From CAZBWS01 sp964495705 (GTDB lineage Bacteria > Pseudomonadota > Gammaproteobacteria > HTCC5015): DNA of 64,000 nt. The notes beneath the pieces are model-generated. The model did not search any database. It worked only from the letters and a program-made list of their open reading frames with translations, and was not told where the DNA came from. The first letter of the stretch is position 1, and each line of letters opens with the position of its first letter. Location: the NCBI GenBank assembly GCA_964495705.1, contig CAZBWS010000007.1, positions 1 through 64,000 on the forward strand. The letters run 5' to 3'. Positions 1 through 9,584 of the stretch are shown here, in pieces. A program made the position numbers and the translations under genes.

Positions 1-106
1 TGTAAGCGGTTTTTTTTGTTTGCGTGTATTGTGGTTATAAACTTCGCATAATGTATATTATGTTAAATTCAATGGGCAGTAAAATAATACCATTTAACAA
101 CTACTT

Positions 107-131
107 AAAGGCGCTTATTGAAGCGCGCCTT
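107..131 (-). terminator. Weak terminator-like hairpin at the end of the heme lipoprotein gene
   Basis: Read on the minus strand, the arms AAGGCGC and GCGCCTT overlap the stop codon of the upstream gene and fold into a stem with a short loop, but the following T run is poor (TTTAAG). This may end the three-gene operon. The 1-106 stretch holds no gene I can support; a T run at 10-18 could be the tail of a terminator lying outside the window. Confidence 0.3.
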
Positions 132-2319
132 CTCTTATCCAGTTTAATAGTGTTTGGTAATCCGTATCTGCTGTATTTGAAAAACCTGCGATGGTACCAC
201 CTACGTGATTGTTACCAAGAGGTTTTTGAAGAATTAAGCTGTTCTCTGGATCCATCAGGTTCACTCTGGCCATTACGTCTGTATAAAGGCTACTGGAATT
301 AGGCGTTGACCTTCCTGCATCAGTATAAAAGACGGGGGTTACAGGTGTGCCTCCTTCACTGTGGCATAGTGTACATTTACCAGTATTACTATCACTGCCG
401 AGTATCGCTCGAATATCGGTATCAAAACGAAGGGACTTTTGATTTGTGGTTAAGCCGCTATCAATCGTGATTCTAACCGTATCAACTGAGCTTCCTATAT
501 CATTGGAAGTGCTGAGCTGTAGTGTATAGACACCATCAAGATTGGCAGAAAACTGTGTAGCATTAGCATTTTCTGCAGTAAAGGAGTGTGTAGCACCACT
601 AGGTGCTGATAGAAGTTTCCACTTGAAAGTGTTTGATAATAAGCTGGCGCTAGCATTTAGGCTTACTGGGGATGCAACTACTCTATCCTCGCCTGCTTTG
701 GCAAACGGCATTCCCGGAACGCGTACTACGCGATTACCTTGTTTATCTTGTATGTCATAACTATCACCTAGATGGCTGGCGAGTAAACTGGGGGCTCCAG
801 CGGGATCCAGCCAAAAGCGTTCAAAGTTTCGTAGAGATAGAGGCATATTGCCTCGACGATAAACATATTCAACAATCTGTTCTTCAAATGTTTTGAATTT
901 TTCATAGGAAGAAAAATTAACCGCTGTACTAATGAAGTTGTTTATACCTTGTTGTGTACTGCCTTGTAGTGCATGACAGCTATAGCAATGGGGTTCTACA
1001 ACCTGTTTAAACAGCAATGCTGTACCTGTTGGGTTTTTCTTGGCGGGGTCTTGTACCCAAGGGGTATTATCTCTCCAACCTTCTGGGATAAAACTGCTAG
1101 TGCTCCTTCCCGACGTTGTACTACCTGAATAACGCCCTTGTGATACCTCAAATGCATAACTGGCATCCCAGCTCCCTTCTGTTGCATCCGTAGTATATGA
1201 ACGACTGATAAAATCATTGATCATTCTAATCGCATCATGTAGCTCACCCTTTGAAAACCCACTATCACTTGAGTACTCAAAGCTTTCTGCGTTTAATAAA
1301 TTGAGTTCTGCGGAGCCCAGTGCTAATGAATTAAAAGACCCATCATTATTCAAGGGCAACACTCGACCGCCATGACATGAAAGACAAACACTGGGCACAG
1401 ACTTGAGCCCTCTTCCGTCCATATCAATAACATTTCGTCGTAGTTGTTCCTCATCTGTGCTGCCGGGTAAAAAAGTATAAAACTTAACGATACTATCTTT
1501 GATATCACCGCCCTCTTTCACTGGGCTAAATTCTATGGCGTTTGTGCCGTCATGAAATTTTCTCGCGCGAAGTACTGCAGCATCTAAATTTAAACTTCCA
1601 TAATTTGCAGAAGAATCACCAGTCGCTAGGTCGACTAAATAGTTGTCGACCATGAAGGCCATACTTCCATCGGTATTTCTATGCGCTGTAATATGGCGAC
1701 CATAACCCAAATCGTTAACATCTCTAAACGTTGCGGATACAGTGGTACCGCTACCAGAGTTGAAGCCATTTTTTGTTTTCCATTTAGCAAGATTAGTACG
1801 TTCATCTGCAGGATCAATAGCGCGATAATAGGCCTTACTATAGTCTTCACCATCAACTTTACTGGTTGGGATAGTGATACGCCCAGCTGCTGTGTGGATT
1901 AGGTTTCCTGCGCGGTCTACGAGGCTTACCTGGCTTGGGACGGTGGCACTTAGGCTTAGCTCTATACCTCCAGGGTAATCAAGGTTGATAGATTCACAGG
2001 GGCGTTGAAGCCCTGCACAGCTATTACCTGGGCCGTTAGATGTATTAATAGAGCCGGTACGCGTTTCGCTGTGGCCATCATCAAAGGTGATCTTTAATGT
2101 ATAGCTGCCTGATTGGCCTGAACTATTCGTTGCTATAACAGCTGTATAGTCACTCGCACTTAAGCTGTGTTGTTTATTGACAAAGCTGGCAAACTCATTG
2201 GGTACACTGGTCGCTACTTCAGTGTTTTCTATTACTGGATCTGAATCACCACGACTACACGCCGAAATAGCCAGGATGATACTCAATAAAAGGGTTAGTT
2301 GAACAAGTGAGTTACACAT
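115..2319 (-). CDS. Exported lipoprotein with three c-type heme-binding motifs
   Basis: This 734-residue protein begins with a lipoprotein signal (lipobox ending at Cys21, LAISAC), so it is probably anchored in the outer membrane. Three CxxCH heme c motifs are visible: CLSCH (312-316), CYSCH (445-449) and CTLCH (649-653). A GNMPL segment near 490 could supply a distal Met ligand for the middle heme. Residues about 540-620 look like a PKD/Ig-type beta-sandwich inserted between heme regions. It is the last gene of a tight operon, 2 nt after the beta-barrel gene. The motifs support a redox or electron-transfer role outside the inner membrane; substrate and partner are unknown. I do not recognise a named family for the full architecture. 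Confidence 0.8.
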   Translation of the reverse strand: MCNSLVQLTLLLSIILAISACSRGDSDPVIENTEVATSVPNEFASFVNKQHSLSASDYTAVIATNSSGQSGSYTLKITFDDGHSETRTGSINTSNGPGNSCAGLQRPCESINLDYPGGIELSLSATVPSQVSLVDRAGNLIHTAAGRITIPTSKVDGEDYSKAYYRAIDPADERTNLAKWKTKNGFNSGSGTTVSATFRDVNDLGYGRHITAHRNTDGSMAFMVDNYLVDLATGDSSANYGSLNLDAAVLRARKFHDGTNAIEFSPVKEGGDIKDSIVKFYTFLPGSTDEEQLRRNVIDMDGRGLKSVPSVCLSCHGGRVLPLNNDGSFNSLALGSAELNLLNAESFEYSSDSGFSKGELHDAIRMINDFISRSYTTDATEGSWDASYAFEVSQGRYSGSTTSGRSTSSFIPEGWRDNTPWVQDPAKKNPTGTALLFKQVVEPHCYSCHALQGSTQQGINNFISTAVNFSSYEKFKTFEEQIVEYVYRRGNMPLSLRNFERFWLDPAGAPSLLASHLGDSYDIQDKQGNRVVRVPGMPFAKAGEDRVVASPVSLNASASLLSNTFKWKLLSAPSGATHSFTAENANATQFSANLDGVYTLQLSTSNDIGSSVDTVRITIDSGLTTNQKSLRFDTDIRAILGSDSNTGKCTLCHSEGGTPVTPVFYTDAGRSTPNSSSLYTDVMARVNLMDPENSLILQKPLGNNHVGGTIAGFSNTADTDYQTLLNWIREGALQ

Positions 2320-2321
2320 GA

Positions 2322-3218
2322 TTAAAACCTTTTGGCAATGCTGAGGCGACTAAGTACACGCTGATAGTTATTATCACCTTTTGCCTCTACATCTGCCATC
2401 AATACAGATAAATCTACCGACATGGACGGGCTTATACGCTTGTTATATCCGAGTTTATAGGTATTCGTTTTTGCTGATAAGCGATAGGCTATCCATGTCC
2501 CCGGTAGTAGTTCACTAAAGGCACGGTCTGGTTCGGAAGCGTCTTGTGCATTGATGACTTTAAAAGGTTGGTTATTAGCAAAGCCAGTAGACACGCTGTC
2601 ACCATCGATATAGCTATAGTTAAAGTAAATAAGGGATGAGCTATTTAAACTAAGATCGGCATTAGTGAAAAGCTTTGTGCGGTCCAAATCAAAAACAGTT
2701 CCGTCAGAATCTGTTGATTGGTGTTCGGCACCTATACCTAAGGTTAATTTGTCAGTTATACGTTTTTTAATCTGTGCCCTTAGCTCAATGGTTGTGCTGT
2801 CGCGCTGGTCAAACTCAAACTCTTCCGCCTTAAGGGTAGCACTGACTTGATATAAAGGTTGAGTAAAACCAAGCTTGGGTTGTATGCGATAAATAGCCGT
2901 CACACCTAAGCTACCGCTGTCCAGAGTAGTAAATTCTCTGTGCCCTTTAAATTTTGTAAAGCCAGCTATAGTGTATCCTTGTTTTAGTGTCAGCAAGCGG
3001 CTAAAAGCTAAACTGGCACTTAACTCTGCAGACTGATCTTCCGCTATATCACTGTTTTGTTCTGCTTGGCTAAGATTGTCATCACTAGTCAAACTGATTC
3101 GTGCATTAGTACTCCAAGGAGATTTATCTTGAACTGCCCAAGCGGTATTGCAAAGACTTATAGTTAAAATAAAACAGATGTGTGCAGTAGTTATTTTCAA
3201 GCTCATGTTCGAGGTCAT
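2322..3218 (-). CDS. Small outer-membrane beta-barrel protein
   Basis: This is a 298-residue exported protein with a signal peptide (likely cleavage after AWA, about residue 29; Met5 is an alternative start). The mature part is made of alternating polar/hydrophobic stretches typical of beta strands, and the chain ends in KRF, the C-terminal aromatic that the Bam machinery recognises in outer-membrane barrels. The start overlaps the stop of the 1897-residue upstream gene by four bases (ATGA), so the two are translationally coupled, and the heme lipoprotein follows after 2 nt. It may be a porin-like conduit or assembly partner for its operon mates, but no specific family was recognised. Confidence 0.7.
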   Translation of the reverse strand: MTSNMSLKITTAHICFILTISLCNTAWAVQDKSPWSTNARISLTSDDNLSQAEQNSDIAEDQSAELSASLAFSRLLTLKQGYTIAGFTKFKGHREFTTLDSGSLGVTAIYRIQPKLGFTQPLYQVSATLKAEEFEFDQRDSTTIELRAQIKKRITDKLTLGIGAEHQSTDSDGTVFDLDRTKLFTNADLSLNSSSLIYFNYSYIDGDSVSTGFANNQPFKVINAQDASEPDRAFSELLPGTWIAYRLSAKTNTYKLGYNKRISPSMSVDLSVLMADVEAKGDNNYQRVLSRLSIAKRF

Positions 3219-6200
3219 TTTTGTTTCACAAAAGGGAGTAAACCGATTATCAAAAATAGGCCGAGGAATATTATGTTAAAGGAGCTAGAGCCACCCGCTT
3301 TGACACTATCGTTAATCTCAGCGGTTTGTGCAATATTAGCTTCTATCAGGGAATCAGGTGTGTTGCTATTGGGTATTGATATACCTCCAGGGTCAACAAT
3401 GACACCGTTTGCAAGGCCATCTGCATCATTTGGACCACCATCTTTAATAGTTAGCTCAAGACAATTAGCAAATGCTTGTAAGCCGTTAACGTAATCCTCA
3501 TTCATAATGTCTGGGCAAACTCCCTCAATACTGTTGGCAGACTTGATACTGTTTTCACTGTCTTCAACAAAATTATTCCAGCCCGAGGCTAAATCAAACT
3601 TTCTATATACCGCATTGGCTGGCAAATTTATGGATAGCGGGATAACAATTTTTGCAGTGTTTTTGATTGAATTAAGCCCGTGTATTTCAAAGTCAAATAA
3701 ACTACTTATTGGTGTATAAGCTGAGTCCGTAGCAACGCTATCGCTGGTCTGAGGGTCTTCAATACTCTTTTGAATATCTTCAATACTGACTTGTGCTCCA
3801 GAAGTTTGAGCTGCAATGGCACGACTGCCTAACCTCAAACTAAGTCCGGCCTCTGTTTGCATTGTGTTGATATAATTGTTTTCTAAGGGACTGACAAAAA
3901 TACTTAATACATGGTTTTGAATAATAGGGTCTAAAAAGTCGGGCAGACCGTTTGAGTCACTATCGCTGGCTCCTTCAGTAACATCATCGACTCCATCTCC
4001 ATCGCTGTCAGCTGTTGTTAATGGCGTTAGTGTATCTTGCAATAATAGATTTAGGGTATGGGTTACGTTGTTGTTGCCATCGCTAACGCTCACCGGAATG
4101 CTGTAAAGCCGACTCGCTAAGCTACTGGGGTCGAATACAACACTGCTGCTATTAACGGTGGGCATAGGGTTGAAGCTAATGTCGTCTACCGCACTCCAGT
4201 CATAACTTAGAGTATCTCCATTTGCATCACTGGTGTTCGCGGTCAGCGTGACCATGCCTTGGTCTTTATAAATATAAATTGAATTGCTCCCCCCCTGGTT
4301 GACACTCAACGAGACTAGCGGTGGCACTTGTTGTTCGACGATAGTGATTATTTGTTGCTTTTGTACCCCAACAACAGCATTGGTTGCTGTATCTAAAGTG
4401 ACAATGATTTCTTCTGTTCCCTCTATTAGTGAGTCACTGGCAATATTGATGGGTAGTGTGGCTGATAGCCCAGCGTTAATATCAATCTGGCCCATAAGTA
4501 AGTCGTGATCCAGAGGGGCACTGGCACTACCTGAAACTAGATAATTAATAGATACAGGATAAATCGCTGCTGGGCCACTCAGTTCTACACTGAGGTTGAG
4601 TGTGCGCCCTTCCCCGCTGACTTGGCTGGCGGCCACGGAGACTATGGGAGCAATATTAACGATTTGATCTAGATTGGCTATATTGCCGGCTTGGTCTTGT
4701 GCAAACCAACTGACCGTATGCGAACCTGATAGGAACGGGCCTGTATCACTGTTAGTATTAATATTTATAACACCATCAAGAGCGTCTAGTGCACTTGCGG
4801 CTAAGTCGACAGTAGTTAACACAGCACTTGCGTCTATATTAATAGTATCAGCAGAAATGACCGGTGGCACCGTATCCGCATTGGGGTTTGAGCCTTGTGC
4901 CGCTTCTTCGGCATTAGTCAATCCATCACCATCGTTGTCTAAGCCAGCATCATTTGCATCAAAGGGGTCTAAGCCGTTGGCTAATTCAAAGCTATCTAGT
5001 ATTGTATCGTTGTCATCATCTAGGTCACAAAGGTCTCCTTCAGTATCTAGATCGTTATTAGCTTGATCGGTATTGGCTGTATCAGGGCAGTTGTCTTCGT
5101 AGTCTGCTATGGTGTCTAGATCCCTGTCTGCGGTAGTCACGATTAATGTAATAGCTTCTAGTGCTGGAGTAGCGCTATCTTCCCTCCCGTCTTCAACTTG
5201 TACGCTAAAGTTATAGGTGTTTGCAGAGTCCTCCCCTGGCGTCCATGTTATTAAGCCGCCATTGAGTGTGACCTGCATATCAATAGGTGCCCCAATTAAT
5301 GAGTACGCCAGTCCCGTACCTGTGTCGTCAGGGTCATTGACGATAACTTGATATTGATACTGTACAAGTTCAACAACGCTATTGGGCGAGATTGATGTGA
5401 TTTGTGGTGCATCATTAACCGCTCTAATTGTTACCGACACCTCCGCCGAGGACTGGCTGCCAGCGGTATCTTGCATGATGTACTTGAATTCAAATAATCC
5501 GTTTTCATTTAAAGCGGGGTTGAATAGCACTTGATTATTAATATCAGCAGAGTTTAGTGTCACTGTTCCCATGGCAGCAGTATAAGTGTTAGACGTACAG
5601 GCAATATCAGTTGTACCTTTGGCGCACAGGGCAATGATCCTTTTGGTATCTCCTGCATCAGGATCAGTGTCATTTGCCAGTACATCTAATAAATTATTAC
5701 TCGAGTCTTCTAATACATCACTAAAGCTATTATCTGCTAAGGCAAGGGGCATATCATTTACATTGCTGATACTAATATTGACGATTCCATCCACGCTTTG
5801 CCCATCATTATCGGTAAGTGTATAAACAAAGCTGTCACTATGTATTTCACTTTCGTTGTGCGTATAGCTGAAGGTGCCATTGTTATTCAGTGTAAACGCC
5901 GCAGCTTGGTTGGGTGCTGTTTTAAGGCTAATCACAATGGGAGTATCTAATAATCCCGTATCATTGCTTGTCACATTGTTCGCACCGCCGACCAGTGCAG
6001 TCGCCGTGCCGCCTTCAGTAATAGTAATCGAGTCGTTCAATGCAGCTGGTGCACTATCACTAACTTTACTGATAACAATGCTAACGAGTCCATGGGCTGT
6101 TTGCCCATCATTATCAGTAATAGTGTAGCTAAAACTATCATTGAAATTTTCACTACCGTCGTGTTGATAGCTAAAAGTGCCATTGGGGTTTAAGGTGAAA

Positions 6201-8908
6201 TTGCTGGCAAAATTGGGGTTGTTTAAAGGAGTAACAACAATCGGTGTATCCAATAAGCCTGCGTCATTATCAATCACACTAGTATTACTGTTAGTTAGAA
6301 CTGCAGTAGTGCCTCCCTCGGCCAGGCTGATGCTATCTGCTAAAGCGGATGGCGTTGAGTCACTGGTAGCTATGATGGATATACTGACAAAAGCCGTATC
6401 AAGCTCCCCGTCTAAATCTTTAATTTGGTAACTAAAACTGTCGCTGAAATTCTCGCTGCCATTATGTTGATAACTGAAAGTACCGTCGTTAGTATTAAAG
6501 GAGAAGGCGCTTGCATGGACCGGGCTACTTAGCTGGGTAACCGTGATCGGTGTGTCTGTTAAACCCGTATCATTACTCAATACACTGCTGGCTCCACCTA
6601 CTAAGCTTGTCGCCGTTGCCCCCTCATTTAGGCTAATGGATTCTATATTAGCGACAGGTGTTGAATCACTAACGGCTAACACAGTCGTAGACACTAAAGC
6701 CATAGACACGGCGCCATTGCTATCCTGCATTTTATATTTAAAGCTAAAGGGGCCGTTATAGTTACTAGTGGGGGTGAATAATACACGGTTGTTAATCGTG
6801 TTTGCACTGAGACTTAGTGCCCCGTTAGCATCACTATAAGTATCTGTAGTGCAGCTGGCCGCATTGGCCGTGGATGGTGCGCAAAGCGCAATAATTTGCT
6901 GAGTATCGCCCTCTCGACTCAGGTCGACGTCGGTATCATTACTCAGTACGTTAAAGCTGTTATTACTAGTGTCTTCGTTCACTGCCGCGGGGGTGTCCGC
7001 AACAGCAAGCGGCGGGTCATTTTGTGCTGTTACACTCAATGAGGCCGTTGCGGTTGACGTCAGGCCTGCCGCATCACGTATCTTATATTTAAAGGCAAAG
7101 GGACCGTTATAATGGTTCGCAGGGGTAAATACCGCTTGGTTATTAAGCGTTGTTGAACTGAGCGTAACACTGCCTTGGCCGCTTATTGTGTAGTTTGTGT
7201 TTGTACAGGCTGCATCGGAGCTTGCCGTGGCACAGAAGGCTATAATTTCCTGGCTATCCCCTGCGTCACTATCAACATCATTGGATAATACATCAAATGC
7301 ATTGGCCCCAGAGTCTTCGACTACAGACCCAAGAGTGTCATTTATGGCGGTGGGTTGGTCATTAACATTGGTCGCACTAATATTGACAGTGGCATTTGAT
7401 GTTTGTCCATCATTATCAGTAAGACGGTAAGTGAAGCTGTCGCTGAGTGTGTCGCTGCCATTGTGCTGATAACTAAAGCTACCGTTGCTATTTAAGTTAA
7501 AAGTTGAGGCTTGGCTGGGGGGCGAAAGTACCGACACTAGAACCGGAGTGTCAAGTAACCCCGTATCATTATCAGTTACATTATTACTGCCACCGACTAA
7601 TGTGATGGCAGTGCCGCCCTCAGCGAGAGCGATCGAATCTGTATTAGCAATCGGCGTACTGTCGCTCACCTTGGAGACAGCGATAGATACTGTTGCGTTA
7701 CTATTTTGACCGTCTAAATCAGTAACTTTGTAGGTGAAATTGTCCGTAAAATTTTCGCTACCATTGTGCGTATAACTGAATGTGCCATCGCTATTAAGCG
7801 TAAAGCTAGCTGCATGGATAGGCGGCGATACAACACTGACTGTGACCGGGGTATCCGTTAAGCCGCCATCATTGCTTAAGACAGAGCTTGCTCCACCTAC
7901 GAGTGTCGTAATTGTTGCCCCTTCTACTACTGCAATATTGTCAGCTGCTGGGTTGGGGCTAGAGTCGCTAACTGCAGACACTGTTACCGTAATCTCAGCG
8001 TTTGAGGTTGAGCCCGCTGAGTCTTGCATGCGGTATTCAAAAGTAAAACTACCATTGTAATTGTTAGCGGGAGTATAAATGATGTTATCACCAGATTTAC
8101 TCAGAGTACCTGGTACGCCTAAGCTAAAACCCGATGAAGTATTAGTACAGCTAGTATTGGCGGTGCCTTGCAAACAATAGCCCACCAGGGTTTTAGTGTC
8201 GCCATCCCCCCCGGCAGTGTCATTACTTAAGGGTGAGATGATTTTCGTACCTCCATCTTCAGTGTGTGTGATAGATGGGTCATTAGCGGCCGTGGGTGCA
8301 GTATTTACCGTTACCGTATTCGAAGTACATCTAACAGTGCCGTCATCAGCTTCGGTACCTAGGTCGTTCACCGGGTTACCACAGGCATAGAAGGTATAAT
8401 TACCAACCGTGCTTGGCGTGGTCCATGTATAGTTCCAAATATAGCTATTTGAACTATTGGTCTTCTTGCTTGAATGGACTATTTCTTTGCCAATTGATGC
8501 ATCACTGGTACCGCCGTTATCAGCAGTGGTTTTTACTTTGGTGTTCTGTCCACCTTGGGCGATAAGTGTTCCCGAGGTTACTGACAAACCAAAACCCGCG
8601 CCAGAAGCCTGTACGCCTACAGAGCCCCGTGTTAGGCGAAAGCTTAAATCTGTATAAGAACTGCTATTGTTGAGTCTAGGGAAGCTGCTGCTTCCATTTT
8701 TCATGATAGCCGCAGAGTAGCCCGTATGAGTCGTTGTAAAATGACAGGCTGCACAGCTCGACCCACTGCCAAAAGCTGCTGATGGGTTGTTAGAGTGTTC
8801 AAACTGCCCGGAAGCACTTGCCCAGACGGTTTGATTCACTATGGCAATAAGTAGAAAAGCTGAAAAGAGTATTTTAGGCATAAGTACTACTTGAATGGCT
8901 GTCTTCAT
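3215..8908 (-). CDS. Giant secreted repeat protein with heme motif, cadherin-like repeats and C-terminal sorting signal
   Basis: This protein has 1897 residues. A signal peptide (1-30, VWA/SAS) is followed by a CAACH heme motif (52-56) in a domain resembling the choice-of-anchor V type. About ten Ig/cadherin-like repeats of 90-100 residues follow (about 205-1230), each with an N-D-x-G turn and an SFTY-like strand. Next come an Ig-like domain, thrombospondin type-3-like Ca-binding segments rich in D-x-D-x-D-G, a Calx-beta-like domain and a PKD-like domain. Near the end is a choice-of-anchor U type domain (LTIKDGGPNDADGLANG). The tail is GG-SSS, a hydrophobic helix, then KQK, which resembles GlyGly-CTERM rhombosortase substrates. 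It is inferred to be a large Ca-stabilised surface adhesin or scaffold, first gene of its operon. Confidence 0.8.
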   Translation of the reverse strand: MKTAIQVVLMPKILFSAFLLIAIVNQTVWASASGQFEHSNNPSAAFGSGSSCAACHFTTTHTGYSAAIMKNGSSSFPRLNNSSSYTDLSFRLTRGSVGVQASGAGFGLSVTSGTLIAQGGQNTKVKTTADNGGTSDASIGKEIVHSSKKTNSSNSYIWNYTWTTPSTVGNYTFYACGNPVNDLGTEADDGTVRCTSNTVTVNTAPTAANDPSITHTEDGGTKIISPLSNDTAGGDGDTKTLVGYCLQGTANTSCTNTSSGFSLGVPGTLSKSGDNIIYTPANNYNGSFTFEYRMQDSAGSTSNAEITVTVSAVSDSSPNPAADNIAVVEGATITTLVGGASSVLSNDGGLTDTPVTVSVVSPPIHAASFTLNSDGTFSYTHNGSENFTDNFTYKVTDLDGQNSNATVSIAVSKVSDSTPIANTDSIALAEGGTAITLVGGSNNVTDNDTGLLDTPVLVSVLSPPSQASTFNLNSNGSFSYQHNGSDTLSDSFTYRLTDNDGQTSNATVNISATNVNDQPTAINDTLGSVVEDSGANAFDVLSNDVDSDAGDSQEIIAFCATASSDAACTNTNYTISGQGSVTLSSTTLNNQAVFTPANHYNGPFAFKYKIRDAAGLTSTATASLSVTAQNDPPLAVADTPAAVNEDTSNNSFNVLSNDTDVDLSREGDTQQIIALCAPSTANAASCTTDTYSDANGALSLSANTINNRVLFTPTSNYNGPFSFKYKMQDSNGAVSMALVSTTVLAVSDSTPVANIESISLNEGATATSLVGGASSVLSNDTGLTDTPITVTQLSSPVHASAFSFNTNDGTFSYQHNGSENFSDSFSYQIKDLDGELDTAFVSISIIATSDSTPSALADSISLAEGGTTAVLTNSNTSVIDNDAGLLDTPIVVTPLNNPNFASNFTLNPNGTFSYQHDGSENFNDSFSYTITDNDGQTAHGLVSIVISKVSDSAPAALNDSITITEGGTATALVGGANNVTSNDTGLLDTPIVISLKTAPNQAAAFTLNNNGTFSYTHNESEIHSDSFVYTLTDNDGQSVDGIVNISISNVNDMPLALADNSFSDVLEDSSNNLLDVLANDTDPDAGDTKRIIALCAKGTTDIACTSNTYTAAMGTVTLNSADINNQVLFNPALNENGLFEFKYIMQDTAGSQSSAEVSVTIRAVNDAPQITSISPNSVVELVQYQYQVIVNDPDDTGTGLAYSLIGAPIDMQVTLNGGLITWTPGEDSANTYNFSVQVEDGREDSATPALEAITLIVTTADRDLDTIADYEDNCPDTANTDQANNDLDTEGDLCDLDDDNDTILDSFELANGLDPFDANDAGLDNDGDGLTNAEEAAQGSNPNADTVPPVISADTINIDASAVLTTVDLAASALDALDGVININTNSDTGPFLSGSHTVSWFAQDQAGNIANLDQIVNIAPIVSVAASQVSGEGRTLNLSVELSGPAAIYPVSINYLVSGSASAPLDHDLLMGQIDINAGLSATLPINIASDSLIEGTEEIIVTLDTATNAVVGVQKQQIITIVEQQVPPLVSLSVNQGGSNSIYIYKDQGMVTLTANTSDANGDTLSYDWSAVDDISFNPMPTVNSSSVVFDPSSLASRLYSIPVSVSDGNNNVTHTLNLLLQDTLTPLTTADSDGDGVDDVTEGASDSDSNGLPDFLDPIIQNHVLSIFVSPLENNYINTMQTEAGLSLRLGSRAIAAQTSGAQVSIEDIQKSIEDPQTSDSVATDSAYTPISSLFDFEIHGLNSIKNTAKIVIPLSINLPANAVYRKFDLASGWNNFVEDSENSIKSANSIEGVCPDIMNEDYVNGLQAFANCLELTIKDGGPNDADGLANGVIVDPGGISIPNSNTPDSLIEANIAQTAEINDSVKAGGSSSFNIIFLGLFLIIGLLPFVKQK
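4873..4881 (-). repeat. Repeated 9-mer ATGCGGATA (short form)
   Basis: Exact 9-mer in the giant surface protein gene; next bases CGG do not fit the 13-mer, so possibly chance. Confidence 0.5.
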
Positions 8909-8978
8909 ATTATGTTAGTCTAGCTCAATAAAAGTGAGATTTGTGACTGTTTTCACGAATTTGACTGCAATCATGATC

Positions 8979-8984
8979 TATAAT
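8979..8984 (+). promoter_or_regulatory. Candidate -10 box for the FecR pair
   Basis: A perfect TATAAT lies about 30 bases upstream of the GTG start of the first FecR gene, in the 105-bp divergent intergenic region. No convincing -35 box sits at 16-18 bases (TTGACT is only 12 bases away), so this is tentative. Confidence 0.3.
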
Positions 8985-9013
8985 ATAGCCAATTAATACA
9001 AAAGACGATAAAA

Positions 9014-9556
9014 GTGGATGAAAATACTTTATTAGCACGGCGCCAGTTTTTAAAGCAGTCGGCAGCTGCGGGTCTTATATCCCTTGGAACACCAACGGCG
9101 TGGACTGACAGTGTCTACGCTATGGGTAAGATACCCAGAAAACTTAACCCGCCAAAATCTATCTATGAGCTTAAAGGCCGCGTTTTAGTCAATGGCCAGC
9201 TTGCAAATGCCCGCTCTGTCATTTCAGCGAATTCAACAGTTGAAACGGGTAGTAATAGTTTTGTGGTTTTTGTTGTGGGTGCAGGCGCTCATATTCTGCG
9301 TGAAAACAGTAAGGTTAGTTTTACGGGGAGTGAATTTTTAGAACAAGGCTTGCGCTTGCTCACTGGTAAGCTTATGTCAGTCTTTGGGCACCGTGATACT
9401 GCGCGAGACCGACTGAAAATGCATACAACAACAGCCACTATTGGTATACATGGCACGGGTGTATATGCTGAGTCATACGCAGATCGCAGCATCGTAGGAC
9501 GAAGGCCTCCCTTTTCCAGTATCAATGATTACAATCAATCTATCATTGATTATTAA
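9014..9556 (+). CDS. Tat-exported FecR-domain protein, short paralogue
   Basis: This 180-residue protein starts at GTG; no in-frame ATG lies before the signal sequence. The N-terminus holds a twin-arginine motif (ARRQFLK) and a hydrophobic stretch, so it is exported folded by Tat. Residues about 50-155 form a FecR-like domain (GRVLVNGQLAN, then a glycine-rich strand region ending IGIHGTGVYAES). It closely resembles the next gene but lacks the segment with YLCTCYG found there, which looks like a deletion between ESYA and the shared GRRPP tail. FecR domains usually sense or transduce at the envelope; here there is no transmembrane anchor or sigma factor beside it, so the role is unknown. Confidence 0.8.
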   Translation: MDENTLLARRQFLKQSAAAGLISLGTPTAWTDSVYAMGKIPRKLNPPKSIYELKGRVLVNGQLANARSVISANSTVETGSNSFVVFVVGAGAHILRENSKVSFTGSEFLEQGLRLLTGKLMSVFGHRDTARDRLKMHTTTATIGIHGTGVYAESYADRSIVGRRPPFSSINDYNQSIIDY

Positions 9557-9584
9557 AGACGACACTTACATAGAGATGTAAAAC

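Noticed and set aside
5600..8100. Tandem repeats in the giant surface protein as a mobile or CRISPR-like array
   Set aside because: They are diverged protein-domain repeats of about 270-300 bp in frame, not identical DNA repeats.
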